This document shows, one piece after another, positions 1 to 8,395 of a stretch of DNA of 64,000 nucleotides; position 1 is the stretch's first letter, and each line of letters opens with the position of its first letter. The notes below the pieces were generated by a model. The model had not been told where the DNA came from. It did not search any database and saw only the letters and a program-made list of their open reading frames with translations. The position numbers were made by a program, and so were the translations under genes. The stretch comes from Streptomyces sp. Q6 (GTDB lineage Bacteria; Actinomycetota; Actinomycetes; Streptomycetales; Streptomycetaceae). The stretch is taken from NCBI RefSeq assembly GCF_036967205.1, contig NZ_CP146022.1:4898001-4962000 (forward strand). Direction: 5' to 3'.

Positions 1-2923
1 CCCAGCCGATGATCTTCCGGGTCAGCTTCTCGATGACCAGCTCGCTGATGTGGCCGCCCGCGTTGCCCCGTACATCGACGATGAGGGCGGGCCGGGAGAC
101 CTCCATGCGCAGGTCGCGGTTGAACTGGGCCCAGCCGGAGCCGCCCATGTCGGGGATGTGCAGGTAGCCGCACTTGCCGTTGCTCAACTCCCGTACGACC
201 GCGCGGCGTTTGGCGACCCAGTCCTGGTAGCGCAGCGGGCGCTCGTCGACCAGCGGGACCACGGCCACCCGGCGGGAGCGGCCTGCGCCGCCTGCCGGAC
301 GCGAGGGGCCCGGAGTGCCTTCCTCGGCAGGGTGGTCGGCGACGGTGCGGGTGAACGTCAGTTCCACGGTGGTGCCGCCGGCGCCCGCGAGCAGCGGGAA
401 GGGGCCGGTGAGCGGGTCGACCGGGCGGCCGTCGACGTGGGTGAGGACCGCGCCCTCGCGGATGCCGGTGCCGGCCAGCGGGGAGCGGGCCTTGGAGTCG
501 GACGAGTCGCCGGGCAGGATCCGCTGGAGGGTCCAAGCGCCGTCCCGGCAGACGAAGTTGGCGCCGAGCATGCCCTGGGCGCGCTGGTAGTGCGGCGGGC
601 CCTCGTTGCGGCGGGCGGCGGAGACGTAGGCGTGCGAGGTGCCCAGTTCACCGAGGACCTCGCGCAGCAGATCGGCGAAGTCGTCGGGGGACGCGACTCG
701 TTCGACGAGCGGGCGGTACTGGTCGAGGACCCCGTCCCAGTCGATGCCGCACATGTCGGGGGCCCAGAAGTAGGTGCGGATGATGCGGCCCGCCTCGTCG
801 AAGGCGCCGCGCCATTCGGCGGGCGGGTCGGCCTCGTGGAGGATGCGGCGCAGGTCGATCCAGACCGTGGAGTCGTTGTCGCCGGCCTCGGTGGACGGCA
901 CCGACTGGAGGTCGCCCTCGTCGCCGACGACGAGCCGGGTGCCGTCCCCGCTGACCGCGAACCAGTCCATGTGGTCGACGAGTTGGGTCTTCTTGCCCTT
1001 GGCCAGGTCGAAGTGTTCGAGGGTCGGCTGGGAGGACGTGTCGGCCGGGTTGGCGAACGTCTCGCCGAGCGCGCCCGAGATCGGCCAGCGCAGCCAGACC
1101 AGACCGCCGCCGGCGACCGGGTGCATCGCCGAGTACTTGGAGGCGGCGACCGGGAACGGCACGACGCGGTTGGCCAGGCCCTCGATCTCCACGGTCGGCG
1201 TGCCGTCGCCGGTGTTCTCGCCCGGGTCGAGACCACCGGCCGCGGTGCGCCCGTCGGGCGAGAGCGCGAAGGGGGACGGGGTCGCCGACGACAGCGGTAC
1301 GAGGTAGGGGCGGCAGCCCAGCGGGAAGGACAGGTCGCCGGTGTGCACGTCGTAGACCGGGTCGAAGCCGCGCCACGACAGGAAGGCGAGGTAGCGGCCG
1401 TCGCGGGTGAAGACCGGGTTCTCGTCCTCGAAGCGGCCGTTGGTGACGTCGACGATCGTGCGGTCCTTGATCCGGGCCATCTTGATCTGCCGCAGCGAAC
1501 GCCCGATGCCGGGGTGGGCCCAGGTCAGCCAGGCGCCGTCCGGCGAGAAGGCGAGGTCGCGGACGGGCCCGTTCGTGGACCGGATCAGCTCGGTGACCTC
1601 GGTGACCTCGGTGACCTCGGTGACCTCGGTGACCTCGGTGACCTCGGCGTTCCCTTCCTGAGTCCCGGTCGCGTCGGCCGCGTCGTTCGTCTTCTCCGGC
1701 ACGGTGAGCAGCAGGAGGCGCCCGTCGTTCGAGGCGATGGCGAGGCGCCCGCCGTCCGGGTCCGAGACCAGCTCCTGGACGCGGCCGAGCCCGCCCGAGG
1801 CGAGGCGGCGCGGCGGGCGGTCGCCGCTGGCGCGCGGCAGGTAGGCGATCTCGACGGCGTCCTCGCCCTCGGCGTCGGTGACGTACGCGACCTGCCCGCC
1901 GGAGCCGAGCATCTCGGGCAGCCGTACGCGGACGCCCGGGGTGTCGGTGATGGTGCGGGCCGGTCCGTCGCGGTGGGTCAGCCAGTACAGGCTGCCGCGC
2001 ACGACGACCGCGCTGGCCCGGCCCGTCTCGTCGACGGAGAGCGAGTCGACGTGGTGGGCGGCCGGGACCTGGTACCCGCGCCGCCCGGTGCGCGGGCCGC
2101 CGAGCCGGACGCGCAGCTTGACCGGGCGTGAGTCGGGGGAGAGGTCGTCGAGGAGCCACAGCTCGCCCGCGCACTGGTAGACGACGCGGCTGCCGTCGGA
2201 GGAGGCGTGCCGGGCGTAGAAGGCGTCGTGGTCGGTGTGCCGGGTCAGGTCGGAGCCGTCGGGCAGGCACGAGTAGACGTTGCCGACGCCCTCGTGGTCG
2301 GAGAGGAACGCGATCCGCCCGCCGACGAACATCGGGGCGTCGAGGTGTCCGTCGAGATCGGCGAGGACGCGCTGCCCGTGCACCCACAGCCGGCCCTGCG
2401 CGCCGCCCCGGTAGCGCTTCCAGGCGGCCGGCTCGTGCGGGGGCTTGCCGGTCAGGAGCAGGGTGCGGCGCTCGCCGTCGATGTCGGCGATCTGGATGTC
2501 GGAGACCGGGCCCCAGGGGAGTTTGCCGCCGGGGGAGCCGTCGGTGGGGACGTCGTAGGCGAACGTGAAGTACGAGAACGGTTCGCCGTGCGAGGCGACG
2601 GCGAGGATGTGCCCGTCGGGCGACCAGCCGCGCACCTGGGTGTCGACGCTGCCCCAGTAGGTGAGGCGGCGGGCCGGGCCGCCGTCGACCGGTGCCAGGT
2701 GGATCTCCGGATCGAGGCTGCGCCAGGTCGTGTACGCGATGTGGCGGCCGTCGGGGGCGAAGCGGGGATGGCCGATCTTGGTGCGGTCGGCGGTGAGCCG
2801 CCAGGCGCGCGCCGAGCCGTCCAGGGGCGCCACCCAGAGATCGTCCTCCGCCACGAAACAGAGTCGCTCGCCGCTCAGGTGCGGGAATCGTAGGTAGGCC
2901 AGGGTCTCTGCGTCGTCGGTCAC
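1..2923 (-). CDS. Tricorn-type protease, S41 family (3' end outside window)
   Basis: Cytosolic peptidase of the tricorn type, which trims oligopeptides released by larger proteases. The GTG start at 2923 lies directly after a GAGGAG ribosome site; about 974 codons are in the window and the C-terminus is cut off. WD40/TolB-like beta-propeller repeats (for example PRFAPDGRHIAY, LAFSPDGAWLTW) fill roughly residues 1-650. A C1 region with the catalytic pair Ser-His follows in GELGTSHAYV (about residue 761), then a PDZ domain (about 795-860). The S41 nucleophile region is RGNAGGHISEL, with the Ser near residue 958. The last catalytic acid expected for the family would lie left of the window. A six-fold Val-Thr-Glu repeat interrupts the propeller. 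Divergent from the TetR gene at 3070. Confidence 0.9.
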   Translation of the reverse strand, partial: MTDDAETLAYLRFPHLSGERLCFVAEDDLWVAPLDGSARAWRLTADRTKIGHPRFAPDGRHIAYTTWRSLDPEIHLAPVDGGPARRLTYWGSVDTQVRGWSPDGHILAVASHGEPFSYFTFAYDVPTDGSPGGKLPWGPVSDIQIADIDGERRTLLLTGKPPHEPAAWKRYRGGAQGRLWVHGQRVLADLDGHLDAPMFVGGRIAFLSDHEGVGNVYSCLPDGSDLTRHTDHDAFYARHASSDGSRVVYQCAGELWLLDDLSPDSRPVKLRVRLGGPRTGRRGYQVPAAHHVDSLSVDETGRASAVVVRGSLYWLTHRDGPARTITDTPGVRVRLPEMLGSGGQVAYVTDAEGEDAVEIAYLPRASGDRPPRRLASGGLGRVQELVSDPDGGRLAIASNDGRLLLLTVPEKTNDAADATGTQEGNAEVTEVTEVTEVTEVTEVTELIRSTNGPVRDLAFSPDGAWLTWAHPGIGRSLRQIKMARIKDRTIVDVTNGRFEDENPVFTRDGRYLAFLSWRGFDPVYDVHTGDLSFPLGCRPYLVPLSSATPSPFALSPDGRTAAGGLDPGENTGDGTPTVEIEGLANRVVPFPVAASKYSAMHPVAGGGLVWLRWPISGALGETFANPADTSSQPTLEHFDLAKGKKTQLVDHMDWFAVSGDGTRLVVGDEGDLQSVPSTEAGDNDSTVWIDLRRILHEADPPAEWRGAFDEAGRIIRTYFWAPDMCGIDWDGVLDQYRPLVERVASPDDFADLLREVLGELGTSHAYVSAARRNEGPPHYQRAQGMLGANFVCRDGAWTLQRILPGDSSDSKARSPLAGTGIREGAVLTHVDGRPVDPLTGPFPLLAGAGGTTVELTFTRTVADHPAEEGTPGPSRPAGGAGRSRRVAVVPLVDERPLRYQDWVAKRRAVVRELSNGKCGYLHIPDMGGSGWAQFNRDLRMEVSRPALIVDVRGNAGGHISELVIEKLTRKIIGW
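1589..1642. repeat. 9-bp tandem repeat, six copies, inside the tricorn gene
   Basis: Six perfect copies of CTCGGTGAC with a five-base partial copy after them (1643-1647). Read on the minus strand they encode (Val-Thr-Glu)6 in the propeller region. The unit is a multiple of three, so copy-number change would keep the frame. Confidence 0.95.
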
Positions 2924-3006
2924 CTCCTCATGCTTTTCCGTCCCGGAGGGTCCGGCAACCCGGGCCGGGCGCCCCGTAGGGAGGACGTTGTGGCGCTCGC
3001 CACGTA

Positions 3007-3019
3007 CGAAACGGTTTCG
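3007..3019. promoter_or_regulatory. Candidate TetR operator
   Basis: CGAAACGGTTTCG is a perfect inverted repeat with 6-bp arms around one central base, followed by another TTTCG half-site. It lies 50 bp before the TetR gene, in the divergent intergenic space. TetR regulators usually bind a palindrome at their own promoter, so autoregulation and control of the downstream exporter are likely. Confidence 0.5.
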
Positions 3020-3069
3020 TTTCGTTAGGGCGCGGGGTATGTTCAGGGCGTACGACACGGAGAGGTCAG

Positions 3070-3666
3070 GTGATCACGATGACCGCGGAAGCGGCGACAC
3101 GTCGCAGCCGGATCACGCCCGAGCGCGAGGCCGAGCTGTACGGGGCCGTGCTCGACCTGCTCCGTGAGGTCGGTTACGACGCCCTGACCATGGACGCCGT
3201 GGCCGCGAGGACCCGGGCCAGCAAGGCGACGCTCTACCGCCAGTGGGGCGGCAAGGCCGAGCTGGTCGTGAAGGCGCTGCACAGTCAGAAGCCGCAGTTC
3301 GACGAGATCGACACCGGCACCCTGCGCGGTGATCTGCACGCGATGGCCGTCCGCGACGACGACTGTCACATGGAGCAGAACAGCGCGCTGATGCGCGGCC
3401 TGATGGTGGCCGTGCACGCCAACCCCGATCTGCTCGCCGCCTTCAAGGAGTGGATCGTCGCCCCCGAGATGTCCGGTCTCGACCGGATGCTCCAGCGGGC
3501 GATCGACCGGGGCGAGATCCGGGCCGACAATCCGGCGCTCACCTATGTGATCCACATGCTCATCGGGGCGTTCGCCACCCGCACGCTCATCGACGAGCTG
3601 CCGCCGACCCGGGCCTACCTCACCTCGTACATCGACGCTGTGGTCCTCCCCGCCCTCAGCGCCTGA
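3070..3666 (+). CDS. TetR/AcrR family transcriptional regulator
   Basis: 198-aa one-component repressor. The N-terminal helix-turn-helix spans about residues 20-65 (MDAVAARTRASKATLYRQWG is the typical recognition-helix stretch). The rest is an all-helical ligand-binding domain of the C-terminal TetR type. The GTG at 3070 has GAGAGG about 7 nt upstream; an ATG at 3079 is an alternative start. It stands 102 bp before an MMPL exporter on the same strand, the usual arrangement of a drug- or lipid-efflux regulator with its target. The ligand is unknown. Confidence 0.9.
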   Translation: MITMTAEAATRRSRITPEREAELYGAVLDLLREVGYDALTMDAVAARTRASKATLYRQWGGKAELVVKALHSQKPQFDEIDTGTLRGDLHAMAVRDDDCHMEQNSALMRGLMVAVHANPDLLAAFKEWIVAPEMSGLDRMLQRAIDRGEIRADNPALTYVIHMLIGAFATRTLIDELPPTRAYLTSYIDAVVLPALSA

Positions 3667-3768
3667 TCCCTCGCCAGTACGCCGGTTCACCTGACACGCA
3701 CCGCTCACGTCGTCGGGCCGATACCCCCTGCCCGTTTCAGCCCCCGACCCGACCGGGAGTACGCCCTC

Positions 3769-5964
3769 GTGGCCACGTTCCTCTACAAACTCGGCAAGCT
3801 CGCCTTTCGCCGACGGCACTTCGTCGCCCTGATATGGGTGGCTCTGCTCACCCTCGCGGGCGTCGGCGCGGCCTCCGCGCCGACCGCCGCCTCCAGCTCC
3901 TTCTCGATCCCGGGCACCGAGGCCCAGAAGGCCTTCGACCTGCTCGACCAGCGCTTCCCCGGCTCGGCCGCCGACGGCGCCACCGCGCGTGTCGTCTTCA
4001 AGGCGCCGGCCGGAGAGAAGCTCACCGACGCCGCCAACAAGGCGGACGTCCAGGACACCGTCTCCGCGATCAAGTCCAGCTCGAAGCAGGTCGCGTCCGT
4101 CGCCGACCCGTTCGCCGCCAAGACGGTCAGCAAGGACGGCACGATCGCCTACGCCTCGGCCTCGTACAAGGTCTCCTCGATGGAGCTGACCGACGACGAC
4201 CGGGACGCGCTCCAGAAGGTCATCGACCAGGCCAAGGAGACGGGGCTCACCGTCGAGGTCGGCGGTGACGCGCTCCAGGCCATGCCGGAGACCGGCGCCA
4301 CCGAGATCATCGGCATCGCGGTCGCCGCCGTGGTCCTCGTCATCACCTTCGGCTCGCTGCTCGCGGCCGGGCTTCCGCTGCTCACCGCGCTCATCGGCGT
4401 CGGCATCGGCGTCTCGTCGATCACGGCGCTGGCCAACGCCCTCGACCTGGGCACCACCACGTCCACCCTCGCCATGATGATCGGGCTCGCGGTCGGCATC
4501 GACTACGCGCTGTTCATCGTCTCCCGGTACCGGGCGGAACTGGCCGAGGGCAGGGAGCGCGAGGAAGCCGCCGGTCGGGCCGTCGGCACCGCCGGATCGG
4601 CCGTCGTCTTCGCCGGGCTCACCGTCGTCATCGCGCTGGTCGGCCTCGCCGTCGTGAACATCCCGATGCTGACGAAGATGGGCGTCGCCGCCGCGGGCAC
4701 CGTCGCCATCGCCGTGCTCATCGCGCTCACCCTCATCCCGGCGCTGCTCGGCTACGCGGGCAAGCGCGTCCACGGCCGCAAGGCGCGTAAGAACCTGGGC
4801 GTCAAGACCACGGAGCCCAAGGCCAACATGGGCACCCGCTGGGCCCGCTTCGTGCTGCGCCGCCCGGTGCTCGTCCTCGTCGCCGGTGTCATCGGCCTCG
4901 GCGCGCTCGCCGTGCCGGTCGCCTCGCTCGAACTCGGCCTGCCCGACGACGGCGTCCAGCCCACCGACACCACCCAGCGCAAGGCGTACGACCTGCTGTC
5001 GGACGGCTTCGGGCCCGGGTTCAACGGGCCGCTGATGACCGTCGTCGACGCCAAGGGCGCGGACGACCCGAAGGCCGCCGTCGACCAGGTCGTCACCGCG
5101 ATCAAGGGCACGGACGGCGTCGCGGCCGTCACCCCGGCCACGTTCAACAAGGCCGGTGACACGGCGATCATCAGTGTCGTCTCGAAGTACAAGCCGTCGT
5201 CGGTCGACACCGAGGACGTCGTCCACGCCATCCGCGACGAGGGCCAGGACATCAAGGCGGACACCGGCGCGGAGCTGTCCGTCACCGGCTCCACCGCCAT
5301 GAACATCGACGTCTCGCAGAAGCTGAACGACGCGCTCGTGCCGTACCTGGCGCTCGTCGTCGGTCTCGCCTTCCTGCTCCTGATGGTCGTCTTCCGGTCC
5401 GTGCTCGTGCCGTTGAAGGCCGCCCTCGGCTTCCTGCTCTCGGTGCTCGCCGCGCTCGGCGCCGTCGTCGCGGTCTACCAGTGGGGCTGGCTCGGCTCGG
5501 TCTTCGGCGTGGAGCAGACCGGCCCGGTCATGTCGATGATGCCGATCTTCATGGTGGGTGTCGTCTTCGGTCTCGCGATGGACTACGAGGTGTTCCTCGT
5601 GACGCGGATGCGGGAGGCGTACGTCCACGGGGAGCGGCCCGCGCAGGCGATCGTGACCGGGTTCCGGCACGGGGCGCGAGTGGTCACGGCCGCGGCGATC
5701 ATCATGATCGCGGTGTTCGCGGGGTTCATCGGCAGCTCGGAACAGATGGTGAAGATGATCGGCTTCGGCCTGGCCATCGCCGTGTTCTTCGACGCGTTCG
5801 TCGTCCGCATGACGATCGTGCCGGCCGTGCTCGCGCTGCTCGGCAAGAAGGCCTGGTGGCTGCCGAAGTGGCTGGACCGCGTCCTGCCGAACGTCGACGT
5901 GGAGGGCGAGGGCCTCGCCAGGCACGCCCCCGCCGACAAGGACCGGGAGCTCGTCGACGCCTGA
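3769..5964 (+). CDS. MMPL/RND family transporter
   Basis: 731-aa integral membrane exporter of the actinobacterial MMPL type (the ActII-ORF3/MmpL class that exports lipids, drugs or natural products using the proton gradient). One N-terminal membrane helix (about residues 15-35) is followed by an extracytoplasmic loop. Two helix bundles then carry the paired RND-type motifs GLAVGIDYALFIVSRYR (about 241) and GLAMDYEVFLVTRMRE (about 601). The length is normal for the family. The GTG start at 3769 has GGGAG about 10 nt upstream. It is probably controlled by the TetR encoded just before it. The substrate cannot be inferred from sequence. Confidence 0.9.
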   Translation: MATFLYKLGKLAFRRRHFVALIWVALLTLAGVGAASAPTAASSSFSIPGTEAQKAFDLLDQRFPGSAADGATARVVFKAPAGEKLTDAANKADVQDTVSAIKSSSKQVASVADPFAAKTVSKDGTIAYASASYKVSSMELTDDDRDALQKVIDQAKETGLTVEVGGDALQAMPETGATEIIGIAVAAVVLVITFGSLLAAGLPLLTALIGVGIGVSSITALANALDLGTTTSTLAMMIGLAVGIDYALFIVSRYRAELAEGREREEAAGRAVGTAGSAVVFAGLTVVIALVGLAVVNIPMLTKMGVAAAGTVAIAVLIALTLIPALLGYAGKRVHGRKARKNLGVKTTEPKANMGTRWARFVLRRPVLVLVAGVIGLGALAVPVASLELGLPDDGVQPTDTTQRKAYDLLSDGFGPGFNGPLMTVVDAKGADDPKAAVDQVVTAIKGTDGVAAVTPATFNKAGDTAIISVVSKYKPSSVDTEDVVHAIRDEGQDIKADTGAELSVTGSTAMNIDVSQKLNDALVPYLALVVGLAFLLLMVVFRSVLVPLKAALGFLLSVLAALGAVVAVYQWGWLGSVFGVEQTGPVMSMMPIFMVGVVFGLAMDYEVFLVTRMREAYVHGERPAQAIVTGFRHGARVVTAAAIIMIAVFAGFIGSSEQMVKMIGFGLAIAVFFDAFVVRMTIVPAVLALLGKKAWWLPKWLDRVLPNVDVEGEGLARHAPADKDRELVDA

Positions 5965-6423
5965 TCAGCGCGTGACGCCCTGAGGGGTCACCGGGGCGAC
6001 GGCCGTGTACGTACGACGCAGGAAGCGGATCAGCGCTTTCACGTCGAACTGCACGACCGTCGCCCCGTTCGTGTGCCGGTGGAACTCGATGACCGCCTGG
6101 ACCCGGCCGCACGGCCAGATCCTGATGTCGCCGCCGGTGACGGGACCGCGCAGCCCGCGCTCCAGGAGCTCGCGCGGGAAGACCCACTCGCCGCGGTCGG
6201 GGAGCGTGACGCGGACGAGTCCGCCCTCTCCGTCCGGCCCGCTCCGGCCGTCCTGTGCGCCCTGAGCGCTCCGGTCCTCGTACCGCAGGATCACCGGGAC
6301 GGCGCGGCCGGCGTCGGGGGAGTCGGTGACGATGCGGGCGCGGGCGTACTGCTCGACGGACGCCCCGGAGACGTCCCGCCCGTGTCCCGGCCCCGGCTCC
6401 TGCTCCTGCTCGATGGCGCTCAT
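5965..6423 (-). CDS. ssgE: SsgA-like sporulation/cell-division protein (probably SsgE)
   Basis: 152-aa SsgA-like protein (SALP), a family restricted to morphologically complex actinomycetes and involved in septum control and peptidoglycan remodelling during sporulation. The family core is visible as VPVILRYEDR, GEWVFPRELLERGL, DIRIWPCGRVQ and the C-terminal ALIRFLRRTYTAV. The first 20-25 residues are Glu/Pro/Gly-rich and not conserved. The ATG at 6423 has GGAGG only 2 nt away, closer than usual. The name ssgE rests on neighbourhood: in S. coelicolor this paralog lies in the same chromosomal region as the paired PBP genes. It is convergent with the MMPL gene, with the two stop codons adjacent. 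Confidence 0.8.
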   Translation of the reverse strand: MSAIEQEQEPGPGHGRDVSGASVEQYARARIVTDSPDAGRAVPVILRYEDRSAQGAQDGRSGPDGEGGLVRVTLPDRGEWVFPRELLERGLRGPVTGGDIRIWPCGRVQAVIEFHRHTNGATVVQFDVKALIRFLRRTYTAVAPVTPQGVTR

Positions 6424-6505
6424 GTCCTCCAATGTCCCATATGTACCGCTGTGCGGGCCAGGATTCCCCGGCGGTCGGCGGTGCCCAATTAGTACCGAGG
6501 CGCTC

Positions 6506-6522
6506 TTGCAAGGCGTTCGCAA
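6506..6522. promoter_or_regulatory. Candidate Nur (nickel uptake regulator) box
   Basis: TTGCAA-GGCGT-TCGCAA fits the Streptomyces Nur consensus tTGCaa-N5-ttGCAA with one mismatch in the right half. It overlaps a plausible -35 (TTGCAA, 6506-6511) with a -10 TATCAT at 6531-6536 (19-nt spacer), a position suited to repression. Nur is the nickel-responsive Fur-family repressor of nickel uptake genes in Streptomyces. The site therefore suggests that the downstream ECF transporter imports nickel rather than cobalt. Confidence 0.65.
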
Positions 6523-6588
6523 CAAGGCACTATCATCGAACGGTTAGCCAGCCCACCCACCTGACGCCGAGCGCCGGAGAACCCTGCC

Positions 6589-7632
6589 ATGCATGTCCCC
6601 GACGGATTCATCAATGCCCCCGTCTCGGCGGCCGCCGGTGTCGTCGCCGCGGGTGCCGTCGCCGTCAGCCTGCGCGGAGCGCGCCGTGAACTGGACGAGC
6701 GCACGGCGCCGCTGGCCGGACTCGTCGCCGCGTTCATCTTCGCCGTCCAGATGCTCAACTTCCCCGTCGCGGCGGGCACCAGCGGCCATCTCCTGGGCGG
6801 CGCGCTCGCGGCGATACTCGTGGGCCCCTACACAGGGGTCCTCTGTGTCTCCGTGGTGCTCCTGATGCAGGGCGTGCTGTTCGCCGACGGCGGCCTCACG
6901 GCCCTCGGCGTGAACATCACCGACATGGCGATCACCACGACGGTCGTCGCCTACCTCGTCTTCCGCGGCCTGGTGAAGGTGCTGCCGCGCGGCCGCCGCT
7001 CGATCACCGTCTCGTCCTTCGTCGCCGCCCTGCTCTCGGTCCCGGCCGCCGCGATCGTCTTCACCCTCGTCTACGCCGTCGGAGGGACGACCGACGTCTC
7101 GATCGGCAAGGTCGCCACCGCGATGGTCGGCGTCCACGTCCTCATCGGCATCGGCGAGGCGGTCATCACCGCGCTCACCGTCGGCGCGGTCGTCGCCGTC
7201 CGGCCCGACCTGGTCCACGCGGCCCGGGGCCTGACGAAGCCGCTCAAGCTGAAGGTCGGCGGGGAACTGGTCGACGCACCGGCCGCCGCCGCTCCCGTGG
7301 CGGCCCGCTCGCACCGCAAGGTCTGGGTGATCGGCCTGGTCACGTCCCTGTTCCTGGCCGGCTTCGTCTCCTTCTACGCCTCGGCGAACCCGGACGGCCT
7401 GGAGAAGGTCGCCCACGACAAGGGCATCGACGAGAAGACGAAGGAGCACGCCTCCTCCGACTCCCCGCTCGCCGACTACGGCGTCAAGAACATCACCGAC
7501 GGCCGCCTGTCCGGCGGCCTCGCCGGGGTCATCGGCGTCGGCGTGACCGTGGTCGCGGGCTCGGCGGTCTTCTGGGCGCTGCGCAGGCGCCGTACGAGCG
7601 ACGCGGCCTCCGTCGAACAGGTCGGGGTCTGA
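6589..7632 (+). CDS. ECF nickel/cobalt transporter, fused M-N component
   Basis: 347-aa membrane protein that binds the metal ion for an energy-coupling-factor importer. The mature N-terminus Met-His (MHVPDGFIN) is the metal-chelating signature of CbiM/NikM, which requires His2. About six or seven membrane helices follow through residue 230. From about residue 240 there is a further membrane helix and the motif ASANPDGLEKV, the PDGLE domain of CbiN/NikN, so M and N are fused in one chain. The ATG at 6589 must be the true start because of the His2 requirement. It is the first gene of a tight three-gene operon. No cobalamin riboswitch is visible in the 165-bp leader, whereas a Nur-box match is. 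Confidence 0.92.
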   Translation: MHVPDGFINAPVSAAAGVVAAGAVAVSLRGARRELDERTAPLAGLVAAFIFAVQMLNFPVAAGTSGHLLGGALAAILVGPYTGVLCVSVVLLMQGVLFADGGLTALGVNITDMAITTTVVAYLVFRGLVKVLPRGRRSITVSSFVAALLSVPAAAIVFTLVYAVGGTTDVSIGKVATAMVGVHVLIGIGEAVITALTVGAVVAVRPDLVHAARGLTKPLKLKVGGELVDAPAAAAPVAARSHRKVWVIGLVTSLFLAGFVSFYASANPDGLEKVAHDKGIDEKTKEHASSDSPLADYGVKNITDGRLSGGLAGVIGVGVTVVAGSAVFWALRRRRTSDAASVEQVGV

Positions 7633-7633
7633 C

Positions 7634-8395
7634 ATGGGCGCGGGCCACGCACATCGTCTCTACCGGGCCGGGCGGTCCCCGGTCCACGCCCTGCCGCCGC
7701 ACACCAAGCTCGCGGCGGTCTTCGCCTTCGTCGTGGTCGTGGTCTCCACGCCCCGCGAGGCGATGTGGGCGTTCGCGCTGTACGCGGTGCTGCTGGGCGC
7801 GGTCGCGTACGTGGCGAAGGTGCCCGGCGGCTATCTGCTGAAGCGGCTCCTCATCGAGATCCCGTTCGTCGCGTTCGCGGTGCTCATGCCGTTCGTCGCG
7901 GAGGGCGACAAGGTGCAGGTGCTCGGCCTGTCGCTGAGCGAGAGCGGCCTGTGGGGCGCGTGGAACGTACTGGCGAAGGGCACGCTGGGTGTCGCGGCCT
8001 CGGTCCTGCTCGCCTCGACGACGGAACTGCGGGAACTCCTCCTCGGCCTGCAACGCCTGAAGCTGCCGCCGCTCCTCGTCCAGATCGCCTCGTTCATGAT
8101 CCGGTACGGGGATGTGATCACGGACGAGATGCGGCGGATGAAGATCGCGCGGGAGTCGCGGGGCTTCGAGGCGAAGGGCGTACGGCACTGGGGCGTCCTC
8201 GCCAAGTCGGCGGGGGCCCTGTTCATCCGTTCCTACGAGCGCGGCGAGCGCGTGCACCTCGCCATGGTCAGCCGCGGTTACGCGGGCTCGATGCCGGTGA
8301 TCGACGAGGTGACGGCCTCGCGCACGCAGTGGTCGTACGCGCTGGCGCTGCCGGCCGCGGCTTTCGTGGTGTGCCTGATGGGATGGACCCTGTGA
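7634..8395 (+). CDS. ECF transporter transmembrane (T) component
   Basis: 253-aa CbiQ/NikQ-type EcfT protein that couples the ATPase to the substrate-binding component. It has several membrane helices and the two characteristic coupling-helix motifs, ARESRGF (about residue 172) and AMVSRGY (about 209), which contact the ATPase. The ATG is one base after the TGA of the M-N gene, and the stop overlaps the start of the ATPase gene, so the three genes are translationally coupled. Confidence 0.92.
   Translation: MGAGHAHRLYRAGRSPVHALPPHTKLAAVFAFVVVVVSTPREAMWAFALYAVLLGAVAYVAKVPGGYLLKRLLIEIPFVAFAVLMPFVAEGDKVQVLGLSLSESGLWGAWNVLAKGTLGVAASVLLASTTELRELLLGLQRLKLPPLLVQIASFMIRYGDVITDEMRRMKIARESRGFEAKGVRHWGVLAKSAGALFIRSYERGERVHLAMVSRGYAGSMPVIDEVTASRTQWSYALALPAAAFVVCLMGWTL

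Noticed and set aside
1589-1642. CRISPR-like array
   Set aside because: The repeats are adjacent 9-mers without spacers and stay in the coding frame. No CRISPR array or cas gene was seen anywhere in the window.
3043-5925. A 960-codon minus-strand frame opposite the TetR and MMPL genes
   Set aside because: The plus strand has clear families with correct codon bias; the minus frame is His/Asp/Arg-rich shadow sequence.
6424-6588. Cobalamin riboswitch before the ECF metal importer
   Set aside because: No conserved B12-box-like sequence is visible in the 165-bp space. The Nur-box match explains regulation better.
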